Assembly: GCA_047974135.1 (NCBI GenBank)
Contig: JBKECC010000019.1
Location: 1-23,332, forward strand
Direction of reading: 5' to 3'
Length of the DNA stretch: 23,332 bases
DNA from: JAIRQK01 sp047974135
GTDB lineage: Bacteria > Campylobacterota > Campylobacteria > Campylobacterales > Campylobacteraceae
Below the pieces are notes generated by a model. That model was not told the DNA's origin. It saw only the letters and a program-made list of their open reading frames with translations, and searched no databases. The translations under genes were made by a program, and so were the position numbers. This document shows positions 1 through 7,308 of this stretch, one piece after another (positions within the stretch are counted from its first letter, which is position 1; every line of letters begins with the position of its first letter).

Positions 1-172
1 CTTGAGCTGGTATTGCAAATACTAGATAATCGCAAGTTAGTGCTGTTTGTAAATCTACAAAATTTTCAATACTTTTAGGAGTTCTTGAAGTAATTAGGCA
101 TTTCTCTTTTTTAGAAAATGCAAAGTGGAGAGCTTGCCCCCATTTTCCAGCGCCAATTACTGCTAAACTCAT
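1..172 (-). CDS. gpsA: Glycerol-3-phosphate dehydrogenase [NAD(P)+], N-terminal part (cut by window edge)
   Basis: Only the first 57 or so codons are present; the gene runs off the left edge. The translation opens MSLAVIGAGKWGQALHFAF, and GAGKWG at residues 7-12 is the dinucleotide-binding Rossmann loop of the GpsA family. That enzyme reduces dihydroxyacetone phosphate to sn-glycerol 3-phosphate for phospholipid synthesis in the cytoplasm. The second beta strand ends in ITSRTPKS, where the cofactor ribose is read, followed by LVFAIPAQ, the usual VxAVPxQ turn of the family. The ATG lies two bases after the gatB stop codon, so the two are probably co-transcribed. A gatB-gpsA order is also known in Campylobacter jejuni. 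The assignment rests on the N-terminal domain only. Confidence 0.9.
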   Translation of the reverse strand, partial: MSLAVIGAGKWGQALHFAFSKKEKCLITSRTPKSIENFVDLQTALTCDYLVFAIPAQ

Positions 173-174
173 TT

Positions 175-1605
175 TTAAATTCCTAGTTTTTCTTTTAAAA
201 GTTCATTTACCTTTGCTGGATTTGCAGCGCCCTTGCTCTCTTTCATAACTTGACCAACAAAGAAGCCAAAGAGCTTATCTTTTCCGGCTTTTAATTCTGC
301 TACTTTATCACCATTTTCGCTTATGATTTTATCTATAATACTTAAAATTGCTCCATCATCGCTTACTTGTTTTAATCCTAATTTTTCTATAATTTCATCA
401 ATTTCTCCACCATTTAAAAGGATAAAATCAAGTATCTCTTTAGCAGCTTTTCCACTAATTGTGCCATCATCTATTCTTGTAACAAGTTTTGCTAATTTTT
501 CCGATTTTATAGGTGAAGTCTCTATGGTTGTGCCATTGTTTAATCTACCAAGAAGCTCAACACTAAGCCATGTAACACTGTTTTTAGCAGATGAGCCAAA
601 CTTTAACATATCTTCAAAATAACGTGCCAATTCAACTGAACTTGTAAGAACGCTTGCATCATACTCTTTGATGCCAAAATCTTTTACAAATCTATCTTTT
701 TTTTCTTCTTGAAGTTCAGGTATTTTAATGCATTCATTATACATTTCATCGCTAACTATAACAGGTAACAAGTCAGGATCAGGAAAATATCTATATTCTG
801 CACTATCTTCTTTTCCTCTCATGCTTCTTGTAACACCACTATCTGTGTTAAAAAGTCTTGTTTCTTGAACCACCTCTTTATTATAAACACCATCTTCCCA
901 AGCAACACTTTGGCGCTCTACTTCAAAATCGATAGCTTTTTGTATAAATTTGAATGAGTTTAAGTTTTTTATCTCAACTCTTGTGTAAAGTTTTTTATCT
1001 CCGATTGGACGAATTGAGACGTTTGCATCACAACGAAAACTTCCCTCTTGCATATTTGCGTCACTAATATCTAAAAATCTCAAAACTGAATGTATTTTTT
1101 TAAGATACGAGATAGCTTCATCACTACTACTTAAATCAGGTTCGCTTACTATTTCAAGAAGAGGAGTTCCTGCTCTATTTAAATCAACTTCACTATAATT
1201 TGCTTGGTGAATGTTTTTGCCAGCATCTTCTTCAAGGTGAGCACGCGTAACACCTATTCTTTTTTTTGTTCCATTTTCCAAATCTATAAAAACTTCGCCA
1301 CCTTCAACTATAGGAATTTCAAATTGACTTATTTGATAACCCTTTGGTAAGTCTGGATAGAAGTAGTTTTTTCTATTAAATATAGAGCGTTTATTTATAG
1401 TTGCATTGATTGCTGTTCCAAAAGCGATAGATTTCTTAATTACCTCTTTGTTTAAAACTGGAAGTGCTCCTGGAAGCGCTAAACAAACAGGACAAACGTT
1501 TGTGTTTGCAACCTCTCCAAAACTTGTAGCACATGAGCAAAAAATCTTTGTTTTTGTGTTTAATTGCGCGTGAATTTCTAAACCTATAACAACTTCAAAT
1601 TTCAT
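175..1605 (-). CDS. gatB: Aspartyl/glutamyl-tRNA(Asn/Gln) amidotransferase subunit B
   Basis: A 476-residue protein of normal full length for GatB. With GatA and GatC it converts mischarged Asp-tRNA(Asn) or Glu-tRNA(Gln) into the amidated forms, GatB binding the tRNA and carrying the kinase step. The family signatures are clear: LEIHAQL at residues 9-15, four cysteines (C23, C25 and CPVC at 38-41) that form the zinc-type knuckle, and RKNYFYPDLPKGYQIS at 78-93. The C-terminal third (about 325-476) is the helical tail, ending in VNELLKEKLGI. The start is ATG with AAGG about ten bases upstream. gpsA follows after two bases. gatA and gatC are not in the window. Confidence 0.97.
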   Translation of the reverse strand: MKFEVVIGLEIHAQLNTKTKIFCSCATSFGEVANTNVCPVCLALPGALPVLNKEVIKKSIAFGTAINATINKRSIFNRKNYFYPDLPKGYQISQFEIPIVEGGEVFIDLENGTKKRIGVTRAHLEEDAGKNIHQANYSEVDLNRAGTPLLEIVSEPDLSSSDEAISYLKKIHSVLRFLDISDANMQEGSFRCDANVSIRPIGDKKLYTRVEIKNLNSFKFIQKAIDFEVERQSVAWEDGVYNKEVVQETRLFNTDSGVTRSMRGKEDSAEYRYFPDPDLLPVIVSDEMYNECIKIPELQEEKKDRFVKDFGIKEYDASVLTSSVELARYFEDMLKFGSSAKNSVTWLSVELLGRLNNGTTIETSPIKSEKLAKLVTRIDDGTISGKAAKEILDFILLNGGEIDEIIEKLGLKQVSDDGAILSIIDKIISENGDKVAELKAGKDKLFGFFVGQVMKESKGAANPAKVNELLKEKLGI

Positions 1606-1625
1606 AAATTTTCTACCTTAAATGT

Positions 1626-2189
1626 TTAATTTTTTATAAAGTATCTAATTGAAGCAAAGCCTACAGCTCCTGCTTTTAAACAATCATCTATTTGTGAATT
1701 TTCCAAAATTCCACCAAGGGCGATACATTGATTTGGTATTTTATCCGTTATTTCTTTTAAATTCACTAAACCAAGAGGTTCGCCTTTATTTGGAGTAAAA
1801 AATATAGGAGAAATAATGATAAAATCTGAGCCAAGATTTATGGCTTCTTTTGCTTCATAAAGCGAATGTGTGCTTGATACAACGAACAATCCATTCTCTT
1901 TTGCATTTTTTATTTTGTGAAAATCTTGTGAGCTAAAATGCACACCAAAAGCCTTATATTTTAGTGCTAAATCATCTCTTGTATGCAAAATAGGTTTTAC
2001 ATGTAAACTTTTACATGTAAAGATAAACTCTTCTACTTTTGCTTCATAATCATTTGAGGTCTTATCCCTAAAACAAGCAAAATCAGGTTTGTGTATTAAA
2101 AGAGCGTTTTTTAATATTTTGAAAAAATCTTTACTGTAAAGTTTTGTATCAGTGATAAGATATTTAATCGATGTCTTTTTTGATATCAC
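1626..2189 (-). CDS. ThiE/TenI-superfamily protein (thiamine phosphate synthase-like), divergent active site
   Basis: A 187-residue TIM-barrel protein of the thiamine phosphate synthase/TenI superfamily. Landmarks are YLITDTKLYS near the start, FRDKTS in place of the usual QLRxKD, AFGVHFSSQDF in place of YGVHLGQEDL, FIIISPIFFTPNKGEPLG in place of the GPxFPTxTK pyrophosphate loop, and ALGGI. The conserved N-D pair of true ThiE (E. coli FINDYWRLA) reads LHTRDDLA here, so residues that bind magnesium pyrophosphate seem altered. I therefore infer a TenI-like or otherwise diverged role rather than standard thiamine phosphate synthesis. Its ATG overlaps the upstream membrane-protein gene by 26 bases, suggesting coupling. 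Two adjacent copies of the repeated palindrome lie inside the gene and encode FTCK-S-LHVK. Confidence 0.75.
   Translation of the reverse strand: MISKKTSIKYLITDTKLYSKDFFKILKNALLIHKPDFACFRDKTSNDYEAKVEEFIFTCKSLHVKPILHTRDDLALKYKAFGVHFSSQDFHKIKNAKENGLFVVSSTHSLYEAKEAINLGSDFIIISPIFFTPNKGEPLGLVNLKEITDKIPNQCIALGGILENSQIDDCLKAGAVGFASIRYFIKN
1996..2021. repeat. Two tandem copies of palindrome TTTACATGTAAA inside the ThiE-like gene
   Basis: Perfect 12-bp palindromes at 1996-2007 and 2010-2021 are separated by only two bases. Read on the minus strand they fall in different frames of the gene: the first-translated copy gives FTCK, the second LHVK, joined by one serine. Both match the window-wide TTACATGTAA element. 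Confidence 0.95.
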
Positions 2190-2433
2190 GAGTTAAATCT
2201 TCAAGAAGTTTTGTCTGTTTTTTTAACTCTTTATATTTATCTAGTTGTAGTGAAAAAATTTCAACTATTAAAACTAAAAATAGTCCAACAGTAAAACCTA
2301 TAAAAGCGGCTATAAAGGCAAAAGCAAAACCAAAAGGTAAAAATGTGAAGAAGAGTTTAACAGCAAAAATAATCGCAAGAGCCCAAGCGGCTCCTGCTAA
2401 AAAACCTATTATAAATTCTAAGTAACTTCTCAA
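2164..2433 (-). CDS. Small inner-membrane protein with C-terminal coiled coil, downstream of atpB
   Basis: An 89-residue protein with no family I can name. Two hydrophobic stretches (about 5-30 and 33-60), rich in Ala, Phe and Gly, look like membrane helices. The last 27 residues are charged and heptad-like (LQLDKYKELKKQTKLLEDL), probably a short cytoplasmic coiled coil. It starts about a dozen bases after the atpB stop and overlaps the ThiE-like gene, so it is likely co-transcribed with atpB. C. jejuni also has a small putative membrane protein next to its atpB (Cj1203c), from memory. A helper role in F-ATPase assembly, as for AtpI, is conceivable but is only an inference from position. Confidence 0.75.
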   Translation of the reverse strand: MRSYLEFIIGFLAGAAWALAIIFAVKLFFTFLPFGFAFAFIAAFIGFTVGLFLVLIVEIFSLQLDKYKELKKQTKLLEDLTRDIKKDID

Positions 2434-2444
2434 TTGCGTGATGA

Positions 2445-3122
2445 TTAATGATCTTCACTAATTTGTATAGCACCAGCTATATAAACGTAAGTCAAAATCA
2501 TAAAAATAAAAGCTTGTAAAATTCCAAAAACAAGCAATATAAAAAATGGCAATACAGGAACTAACCAAGGTGCAAGAAATAGCATAACAGCTAAAAACAT
2601 GTCATCACCTTTTACGTTTCCAAAAAGTCTGAATGAAAGTGATATAACTCTTGAGCAGTTTGAGATTATCTCGATAGGAAACATAAGCGGAGCCATAATT
2701 AAGTTTGGTCCCATAAAGTGTTTCATGTATTTTAAAAATCCATTTTCTTGAATACCTTTAAAATTATAAAAGAAAAATACCATCAAAGCTAAAGGTAGTG
2801 TAAAGTTTATGTTGCTTGAAGGAGCTTCAAATCCTGGAATAATTCCAATCATGTTAGATACAAATATAAAAAGAGCTATAGTTGCTGCAAGTGGAAAATA
2901 TTTTCTTGCTATATCATCACCAACAACGCCACCAGCTACAGATAAAACGCCGCCCATGAAAGCTTCCATAACGTTTTGAGTACCTCTTGGAACAAGTTGC
3001 ATCGATTTTGTAGCAAGTTTTGCTAACACTAAAATAATAAAAACAACAATAACGATTTGTGAAACAATAACAAATGTGTGATTGTGCGAGATGAGTCCAG
3101 TGAAGACAAATAATTCTGGCAT
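2445..3122 (-). CDS. atpB: F1Fo ATP synthase subunit a
   Basis: A 225-residue multi-helix membrane protein. The diagnostic stretch ISLSFRLFGNVKGDD contains Arg165, the essential arginine that faces the c-ring and drives proton transfer. The C-terminal helix pair around FGILQAFIFMILTYVYIAGA, with its Gln and Tyr positions, is also typical. Subunit a forms the proton half-channels of the Fo motor. The ATG has GGGA about nine bases upstream. None of the other ATPase subunits is in the window. A separate atpB is usual in Campylobacterota, whose remaining genes lie in another operon. Its downstream neighbour is the small membrane protein at 2164-2433. Confidence 0.96.
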   Translation of the reverse strand: MPELFVFTGLISHNHTFVIVSQIVIVVFIILVLAKLATKSMQLVPRGTQNVMEAFMGGVLSVAGGVVGDDIARKYFPLAATIALFIFVSNMIGIIPGFEAPSSNINFTLPLALMVFFFYNFKGIQENGFLKYMKHFMGPNLIMAPLMFPIEIISNCSRVISLSFRLFGNVKGDDMFLAVMLFLAPWLVPVLPFFILLVFGILQAFIFMILTYVYIAGAIQISEDH

Positions 3123-3213
3123 TTGAGATTTCCCTATTTTGTGAATTTTAAACGGTGATTATATCAACTTAACAATTAAGTTTTTATGAATTTTTACGTT
3201 AAAACAACTATTT

Positions 3214-3975
3214 TTAATGCATAAAGTTATCATAGAAAAGTTTTAATATAGTCGCACCAACAACGCATAAAAACATAACTCTTATAAATTTTACATCTCT
3301 TTTAACAACCATATTTGAGCCGATAATTGCTCCTAAAACCTGCCCTATTCCCATTACAATACCAAGTAAAAATAGAACTTGGCCATTAAACACAAAAACG
3401 CCTAAAGATACGATATTGCTTGTAAAATTCATAGCCTTTGTTTGAGCAGTTGCACTTTTTAGATTGAGTCCAAGCAAAACAACTATAGCTACCATCCAAA
3501 AAGTTCCAGTTCCTGGTCCAAAAAAACCATCATAAAAGCCAAGCAGTAAACCAAAACAGATATAAAAAACTTTTTTTGATACTCTTTTTTCCCTATCTAC
3601 CTCTCCTAGTTTTGGTAAAAACAGAAAGTAAAAAAACAAAAACACAAGCATGAAAGGTATAGCTTTTTTTAAAATTGTCGCATCTATAAATAAAACAGTT
3701 GTGGTTCCTATAACAGCACCAATAAAAGTAAAAACAACTCCAAGCCAAACTTCGTTTAGTTTCAAAAGTCCTTTTTTGTAAAAGTTGTAAGCAGCTGTAA
3801 AACTTCCAAAAGAGCCACCAAGCTTGTTTGTTCCTAATGCCAAATGAGGAGGAATACCAAGTGCTAGTAAAGCAGGAATAGCGATAATACCGCCACCTCC
3901 AGCTATCGAGTCAACAAAACCAGCGAGAAGCGAGACACCAAACAAAATGACATAATGTATTAATTCTAATTCCAT
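3214..3975 (-). CDS. Sulfite exporter TauE/SafE-family membrane permease
   Basis: A protein of about 253 residues with seven to eight hydrophobic segments. It shows the family hallmarks: a glycine-rich first helix (GFVDSIAGGGGIIAIPALL), then ALGTNKLGGSFGSFTAA, and the second repeat half LLGFYDGFFGPGTGTFW followed by TAQTKAMNFTSN. Members move small organic or sulfur-containing anions across the inner membrane; the substrate cannot be told from sequence. I chose the ATG at 3975 (MELELIHYVI). A longer version from a GTG at 4017 would begin inside TGCTATACT, which looks like this gene's own extended -10 box. The gene is divergent from the TPR/ankyrin cluster and transcribed alone. Confidence 0.88.
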   Translation of the reverse strand: MELELIHYVILFGVSLLAGFVDSIAGGGGIIAIPALLALGIPPHLALGTNKLGGSFGSFTAAYNFYKKGLLKLNEVWLGVVFTFIGAVIGTTTVLFIDATILKKAIPFMLVFLFFYFLFLPKLGEVDREKRVSKKVFYICFGLLLGFYDGFFGPGTGTFWMVAIVVLLGLNLKSATAQTKAMNFTSNIVSLGVFVFNGQVLFLLGIVMGIGQVLGAIIGSNMVVKRDVKFIRVMFLCVVGATILKLFYDNFMH

Positions 3976-4007
3976 ATTTTTACTAAACCTGAATTTTAAT
4001 GGCTTGA

Positions 4008-4016
4008 AGTATAGCA
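4008..4016 (-). promoter_or_regulatory. Extended -10 promoter element for the TauE/SafE gene
   Basis: The minus strand reads TGCTATACT, a near-consensus TGn-TATAAT extended -10 box, about 33 bases before the chosen ATG at 3975. Campylobacterota sigma-70 promoters commonly lack a clear -35. This site argues against the upstream GTG as the start. Confidence 0.5.
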
Positions 4017-4055
4017 CTTTTTCTTCTATATTTAATGTTAAAATTTATACATTTG

Positions 4056-4064
4056 TGCTAATAT
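4056..4064 (+). promoter_or_regulatory. Extended -10 promoter element for the TPR/ankyrin/DUF1266 cluster
   Basis: TGCTAATAT fits TGn-TATAAT with small deviations and lies about 33 bases before the ATG at 4097. It is back to back with the promoter of the TauE/SafE gene, in a region of only about 120 bases between the two genes. Confidence 0.45.
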
Positions 4065-4096
4065 TTTGCTTAAATTTATTTTAGGAAATAATAGTT

Positions 4097-4609
4097 ATGT
4101 TCATTCCTAATTCTGGTGTAAACAAAACACCTCAAACTCAAAATGATGAAGCAACACTTCTTATTGAAGGTATCTCTCTTATAAGCCAAAACGAGTGGTA
4201 CACAGCTTTTTCTATATTTAAAACTCTAACAAACTCTAACAATATTTGCGTTATTTATAACCTTAGTTTATGTTACAAACAAGCAGATGAAGTTGATAAT
4301 GCACTCATGTTTGCAAAAAAAGCAAATGAACTAAATAAATCACTTGCAACTTCACCAAAACCTCTTACAAATACACTTATTAAACTAAAAAACATTGAAG
4401 AGGAAAATAACTCTTATCTTTTAGCACTTACTCCAGCGGTTGTTAAGCATTCACCAGAGTTAGTTGCGCAAAGAGTTACAAGACTACTAATCGATTTACA
4501 TGTAAAAAAGGAAAATTGGCAAGAGGTAGTAAGGCTTTGCAACCAATTAGCAAACACAAAATGTCAAAATGTTCATGAAGCTTTAAAAATAGCAAAAGAA
4601 AATTTATAA
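4097..4609 (+). CDS. TPR-like protein, first gene of the ankyrin/DUF1266 cluster
   Basis: A 170-residue soluble protein without signal peptide or membrane helix. Residues 20-80 (EGISLISQNEWYTAFSIFKTL, then YNLSLCYKQADEVDNALMFAKKANEL) look like a pair of TPR helices, and residues 115-165 (RLLIDLHVKKENWQEVVRLC onward) like another. TPR modules bind partner proteins; I recognise no catalytic motif. The ATG follows a TAGGAAAT ribosome-binding region. Only 13 bases separate it from the first ankyrin gene, so the cluster is probably one transcript. One copy of the repeated palindrome encodes its LHVK. The specific role is unknown. Confidence 0.8.
   Translation: MFIPNSGVNKTPQTQNDEATLLIEGISLISQNEWYTAFSIFKTLTNSNNICVIYNLSLCYKQADEVDNALMFAKKANELNKSLATSPKPLTNTLIKLKNIEEENNSYLLALTPAVVKHSPELVAQRVTRLLIDLHVKKENWQEVVRLCNQLANTKCQNVHEALKIAKENL
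4495..4506. repeat. Palindrome TTTACATGTAAA inside the TPR-like gene
   Basis: A perfect 12-bp copy of the window-wide element, read in frame as Leu-His-Val-Lys. Confidence 0.95.
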
Positions 4610-4622
4610 AAAAGGAAAAAGG

Positions 4623-6203
4623 ATGTCGCTAGAGAATTTATACGATATAAAAAGAGCATATTCAGACAAAAGTTACAAACTAGAAGAGATACAACATTCA
4701 TTTAAAGAGTTTTTGAAAAAAGCTTCTAGTGATGATGACAATTTGAAGCTTTCAGTATGGAAACTAGTCAGTGAATTTGCCGATTTTGGAATGGTTGATT
4801 TTCTCACAAATGAGCTTGATTGGCGAGCTAATAATATAACGGATGGATACAGTAATGTACTTCATTTTCTAGCAAACAAAGGTGATGCAACATATTTTAA
4901 TATGCCAAAAGGAAGGGTTTATGAAACAACTAAAAAACTCCTCGATGCAAAAGTTAGTATGCTAAAAAAAGATGGTTACAATTTAACACCACTTATGGGT
5001 GCAGCAAAAAATGGTATGGTTGAATTTATACAAGTTTGTATAGAAAAAGGTGTAAAAATCGGCATAACCACAGAAGATGGTGATACACTTTTACACTTAA
5101 TCGCCGAATACTCAGGACGAGCGGAAGAGAGTTTTGAAAAATACACAACTCCAGAATATGAAAAAGAGATGTCAAAAGAAGATTTTGATGCAACAAAAAA
5201 GTATATGGTTGAAAGAAGAGAATACGTTACAGATAAATACAACAGAGAAAAAGATACAATCCGTGGTTTTATAGATTCTGCTAAGCTTTTAATGGAACAA
5301 GGTTTAGACCCATTTGAAAAAAACAATTACAACAAAACTGCTATCGATGTTGCAGTTAATTACAAAGGGAAAATCATATCAGTAGTGCTTCAAGGTATTG
5401 ATGTAGATAGTGATGATTCAAAACTACAACTCCAAACTGCTGGTATGAATATATTTCAAGCTTGTGAGGCAAAAGATAGTGTTGCGCTTGATGCTATTTT
5501 GCAACTTGGAGCAAATCCAAATGAAGAGCAAGATGATGAAAATTCAAGTGAAAACAAGATGTTGGCTCTAAGTATCGCTATGAAATATTTTGATTTTCCT
5601 TCCATTAAAATACTTCTTGAGAATGGTGCAAGTGCTACTATATTTGACTCACGTGGAAAACATCCGCTAACTTACATGTATCACAGTGGCTATATAAAAA
5701 GTGAAGCCTATAAAGAGAAAATACCTCAAAAAATATTAGCCTTATTGGTTCAAAAAGGCTTTAAACTTGATGATTATATAGATGATGATGAAAATACTCT
5801 GCTTACTTATACAGCTAAAAACTTTTATTATAATACCAACTTAGCAAAAGCATTACTTGATGAGTTGATATATAAAAACTGCGATGTAAATAAAAGTAAC
5901 AAACACGGACAAAGTGCTTTAATGTTTTTATGTGCCTCTGATGATAGAGAGGCTGAAAATAGTTTAATCACACTACTAGAAAATGGTGTGGATGTAAGTG
6001 TAAAAGACAAAAATGGAAAAACTCCACTGATATACGCAGCTAAAAATAGCAATAACACTTATGCAAAAAATTATGCAGAACTTTTAGAGCAGTTTGGAGA
6101 TATATTGGTTAGTGCAAAAGACAATCAAGGCAAAAGTTCACTTGACTTGGCAGTTGAAAATAACAATGAACCGCTTGTAAAGTGGTTACTTGAAAGACAA
6201 TAA
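4623..6203 (+). CDS. Ankyrin-repeat protein with irregular repeats (526 aa)
   Basis: A soluble 526-residue protein with no signal peptide. The first 70 residues are a non-repeat helical region (LSVWKLVSEFADFGMVDFL). Degenerate ankyrin units follow: around 80-110, 118-148 (NLTPLMGAAKNGMVEFIQVC), 152-230 interrupted by a charged insert at about 163-212, 235-258, 275-300 (ACEAKDSVALDAILQLGANPN), 312-342, 390-420, 427-460 (GQSALMFLCAS) and 463-526 (GKTPLIYAAKN, then GKSSLDLAVENNNEPLVKWL). The array ends at the C-terminus, so it appears to be purely a binding scaffold. AAGGAAAAAGG stands directly before the ATG. The next ankyrin gene starts 23 bases downstream. Repeats of this kind are poor guides to function, and the partner is unknown. 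Confidence 0.88.
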   Translation: MSLENLYDIKRAYSDKSYKLEEIQHSFKEFLKKASSDDDNLKLSVWKLVSEFADFGMVDFLTNELDWRANNITDGYSNVLHFLANKGDATYFNMPKGRVYETTKKLLDAKVSMLKKDGYNLTPLMGAAKNGMVEFIQVCIEKGVKIGITTEDGDTLLHLIAEYSGRAEESFEKYTTPEYEKEMSKEDFDATKKYMVERREYVTDKYNREKDTIRGFIDSAKLLMEQGLDPFEKNNYNKTAIDVAVNYKGKIISVVLQGIDVDSDDSKLQLQTAGMNIFQACEAKDSVALDAILQLGANPNEEQDDENSSENKMLALSIAMKYFDFPSIKILLENGASATIFDSRGKHPLTYMYHSGYIKSEAYKEKIPQKILALLVQKGFKLDDYIDDDENTLLTYTAKNFYYNTNLAKALLDELIYKNCDVNKSNKHGQSALMFLCASDDREAENSLITLLENGVDVSVKDKNGKTPLIYAAKNSNNTYAKNYAELLEQFGDILVSAKDNQGKSSLDLAVENNNEPLVKWLLERQ

Positions 6204-6226
6204 AACTATAAAAAGGAAAGATATAG

Positions 6227-7198
6227 ATGGATAACATTTTTTTAAATGCATGCAAAAACAATCAAAAAGGAGTTGTGCAAACTTTTTTGAAAAAAGGTGG
6301 CATAAATGTTGACAAAAGAGATGGCATGGGAAATACACCACTTTTTTATGCTTGTCAAAAAGGTTCACGTGACATAGTAAAGCTTTTAGTAGAAGCTGGT
6401 GCTGATGTAAATTTAGCCAACAATAACAGCACAACACCACTTCACATGGTTTCCATGAGTGGAAACAAAGAGATTTTGACTATTTTGCTTGAAAAAGGTG
6501 CGGATGTAAATACAACTGATAAAGATGGAAAAACTGCTCTTATTTACTCTCTTGCAGATGGCAGAACGGAATTTACAAAGTTCTTACTAAGTAAAGGTGC
6601 TGATAAAAACATAAAAGATAGTAGCGGTTATACTGCGCTTGATTATGCCACAAGTAGAGGTTTGCGTGATACTGTAGCACTTTTAGTTACAGAAGAAGCA
6701 AATAAAGATAGTTTTGGAAACACTCCGCTTCATCAAGCAGTTTGGAATAACCAAAGTGAAGTTGTTGGAGAACTTTTAAAACTCAAAACTTGCGATATTG
6801 ATGCTTTAAATGATGCAGGAGAGAGTGCACTTATACTTGCTTGCTCAAATGCAAACCTACATTTAGCAGAGATTTTAATCAAAGCAGGAGCAAACATTAA
6901 CGCAAAAAGACTTGATGGAAACTCTGTTATACACTATGTTAGCTACAGAGGAAATCAATTTATGGCAAAACTTTTGATTGAAAATGGTGTAGATGTAAAT
7001 TATAAAAATGAGTTTGGTGAAACTCCACTCATTATCGCAGCAAAAAATGGCTTCAATGATTTGACAGCACTTTTGTTAAGCAAAGATGCAAATGTAAATG
7101 AACATGATAATGCAGAATATTCAGCACTTCATTACGCTTCAACAAATGGTTACACAGAGATAGTCGAGCAGTTAATAATGGCAGGAGCTGATAGCTAA
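6227..7198 (+). CDS. Ankyrin-repeat protein with regular repeats (323 aa)
   Basis: A soluble 323-residue protein built almost wholly of canonical ankyrin units of about 33 residues, with the G-x-TPLH, A-x-xG and LL-x-xGAD-x-N spacing. Clear units begin near residues 35 (GNTPLFYACQKGSRDIVKLL), 68 (TTPLHMVSMSGNKEILTILL), 101, 134, 164, 198, 231, 264 and 297. There is no signal peptide, membrane helix or catalytic domain. The repeats are far more regular than in the preceding gene, so the two are unlikely to be a recent duplication. AAAAGGAAAG precedes the ATG. In T6SS or toxin loci ankyrin proteins often act as immunity or adaptor proteins, but no effector is visible here. Confidence 0.92.
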   Translation: MDNIFLNACKNNQKGVVQTFLKKGGINVDKRDGMGNTPLFYACQKGSRDIVKLLVEAGADVNLANNNSTTPLHMVSMSGNKEILTILLEKGADVNTTDKDGKTALIYSLADGRTEFTKFLLSKGADKNIKDSSGYTALDYATSRGLRDTVALLVTEEANKDSFGNTPLHQAVWNNQSEVVGELLKLKTCDIDALNDAGESALILACSNANLHLAEILIKAGANINAKRLDGNSVIHYVSYRGNQFMAKLLIENGVDVNYKNEFGETPLIIAAKNGFNDLTALLLSKDANVNEHDNAEYSALHYASTNGYTEIVEQLIMAGADS

Positions 7199-7210
7199 AA
7201 GTCGTTAAAA

Positions 7211-7271
7211 CAATAGCAACTACTTGTTATTGTTAGGCTTGAGACCAAGTGCTTTATGTGAAACATAGCAC
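7211..7271 (+). other. Two small hairpins in the leader between ankyrin and DUF1266 genes
   Basis: The first is CAATAGCAA, loop CTAC, TTGTTATTG (7211-7232), a 9-bp stem with one G-U pair. The second (7249-7271) pairs GTGCT and ATGT with ACAT and AGCAC around a GAA loop, with a two-base TT bulge. Neither is followed by a T-run, so they look more like mRNA-processing or attenuation structures than terminators. They fill the 110-base gap that separates the DUF1266 gene from the tighter upstream genes. Confidence 0.4.
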
Positions 7272-7308
7272 GCAGAGAACATTTAAGCAAACAAAAAAGG
7301 ATAAAAAA

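Noticed and set aside
2171..2425. A plus-strand 84-residue reading frame opposite the small membrane protein.
   Set aside because: It is a Lys/Ala-rich mirror of a well-supported gene on the other strand, with no ribosome-binding site or family match.
3976..4017. A 14-residue extension of the TauE/SafE protein from a GTG.
   Set aside because: The GTG lies within TGCTATACT, a likely -10 box, and the family N-terminus begins at MELELIHYVI.
6186..6440. A minus-strand 84-residue His/Cys/Leu-rich reading frame over the ankyrin genes.
   Set aside because: Its odd composition is the antisense of ankyrin codons; it crosses the junction of two good plus-strand genes.
4623..7198. The two ankyrin genes as a recent tandem duplication.
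   Set aside because: Their repeats differ strongly in regularity and sequence and only the first has an N-terminal helical domain and charged insert.
7249..7308. A 20-residue N-terminal extension of the DUF1266 protein from a GTG.
   Set aside because: It has no ribosome-binding site and overlaps a hairpin; the ATG at 7309 has AAAAAAGGAT in front of it.
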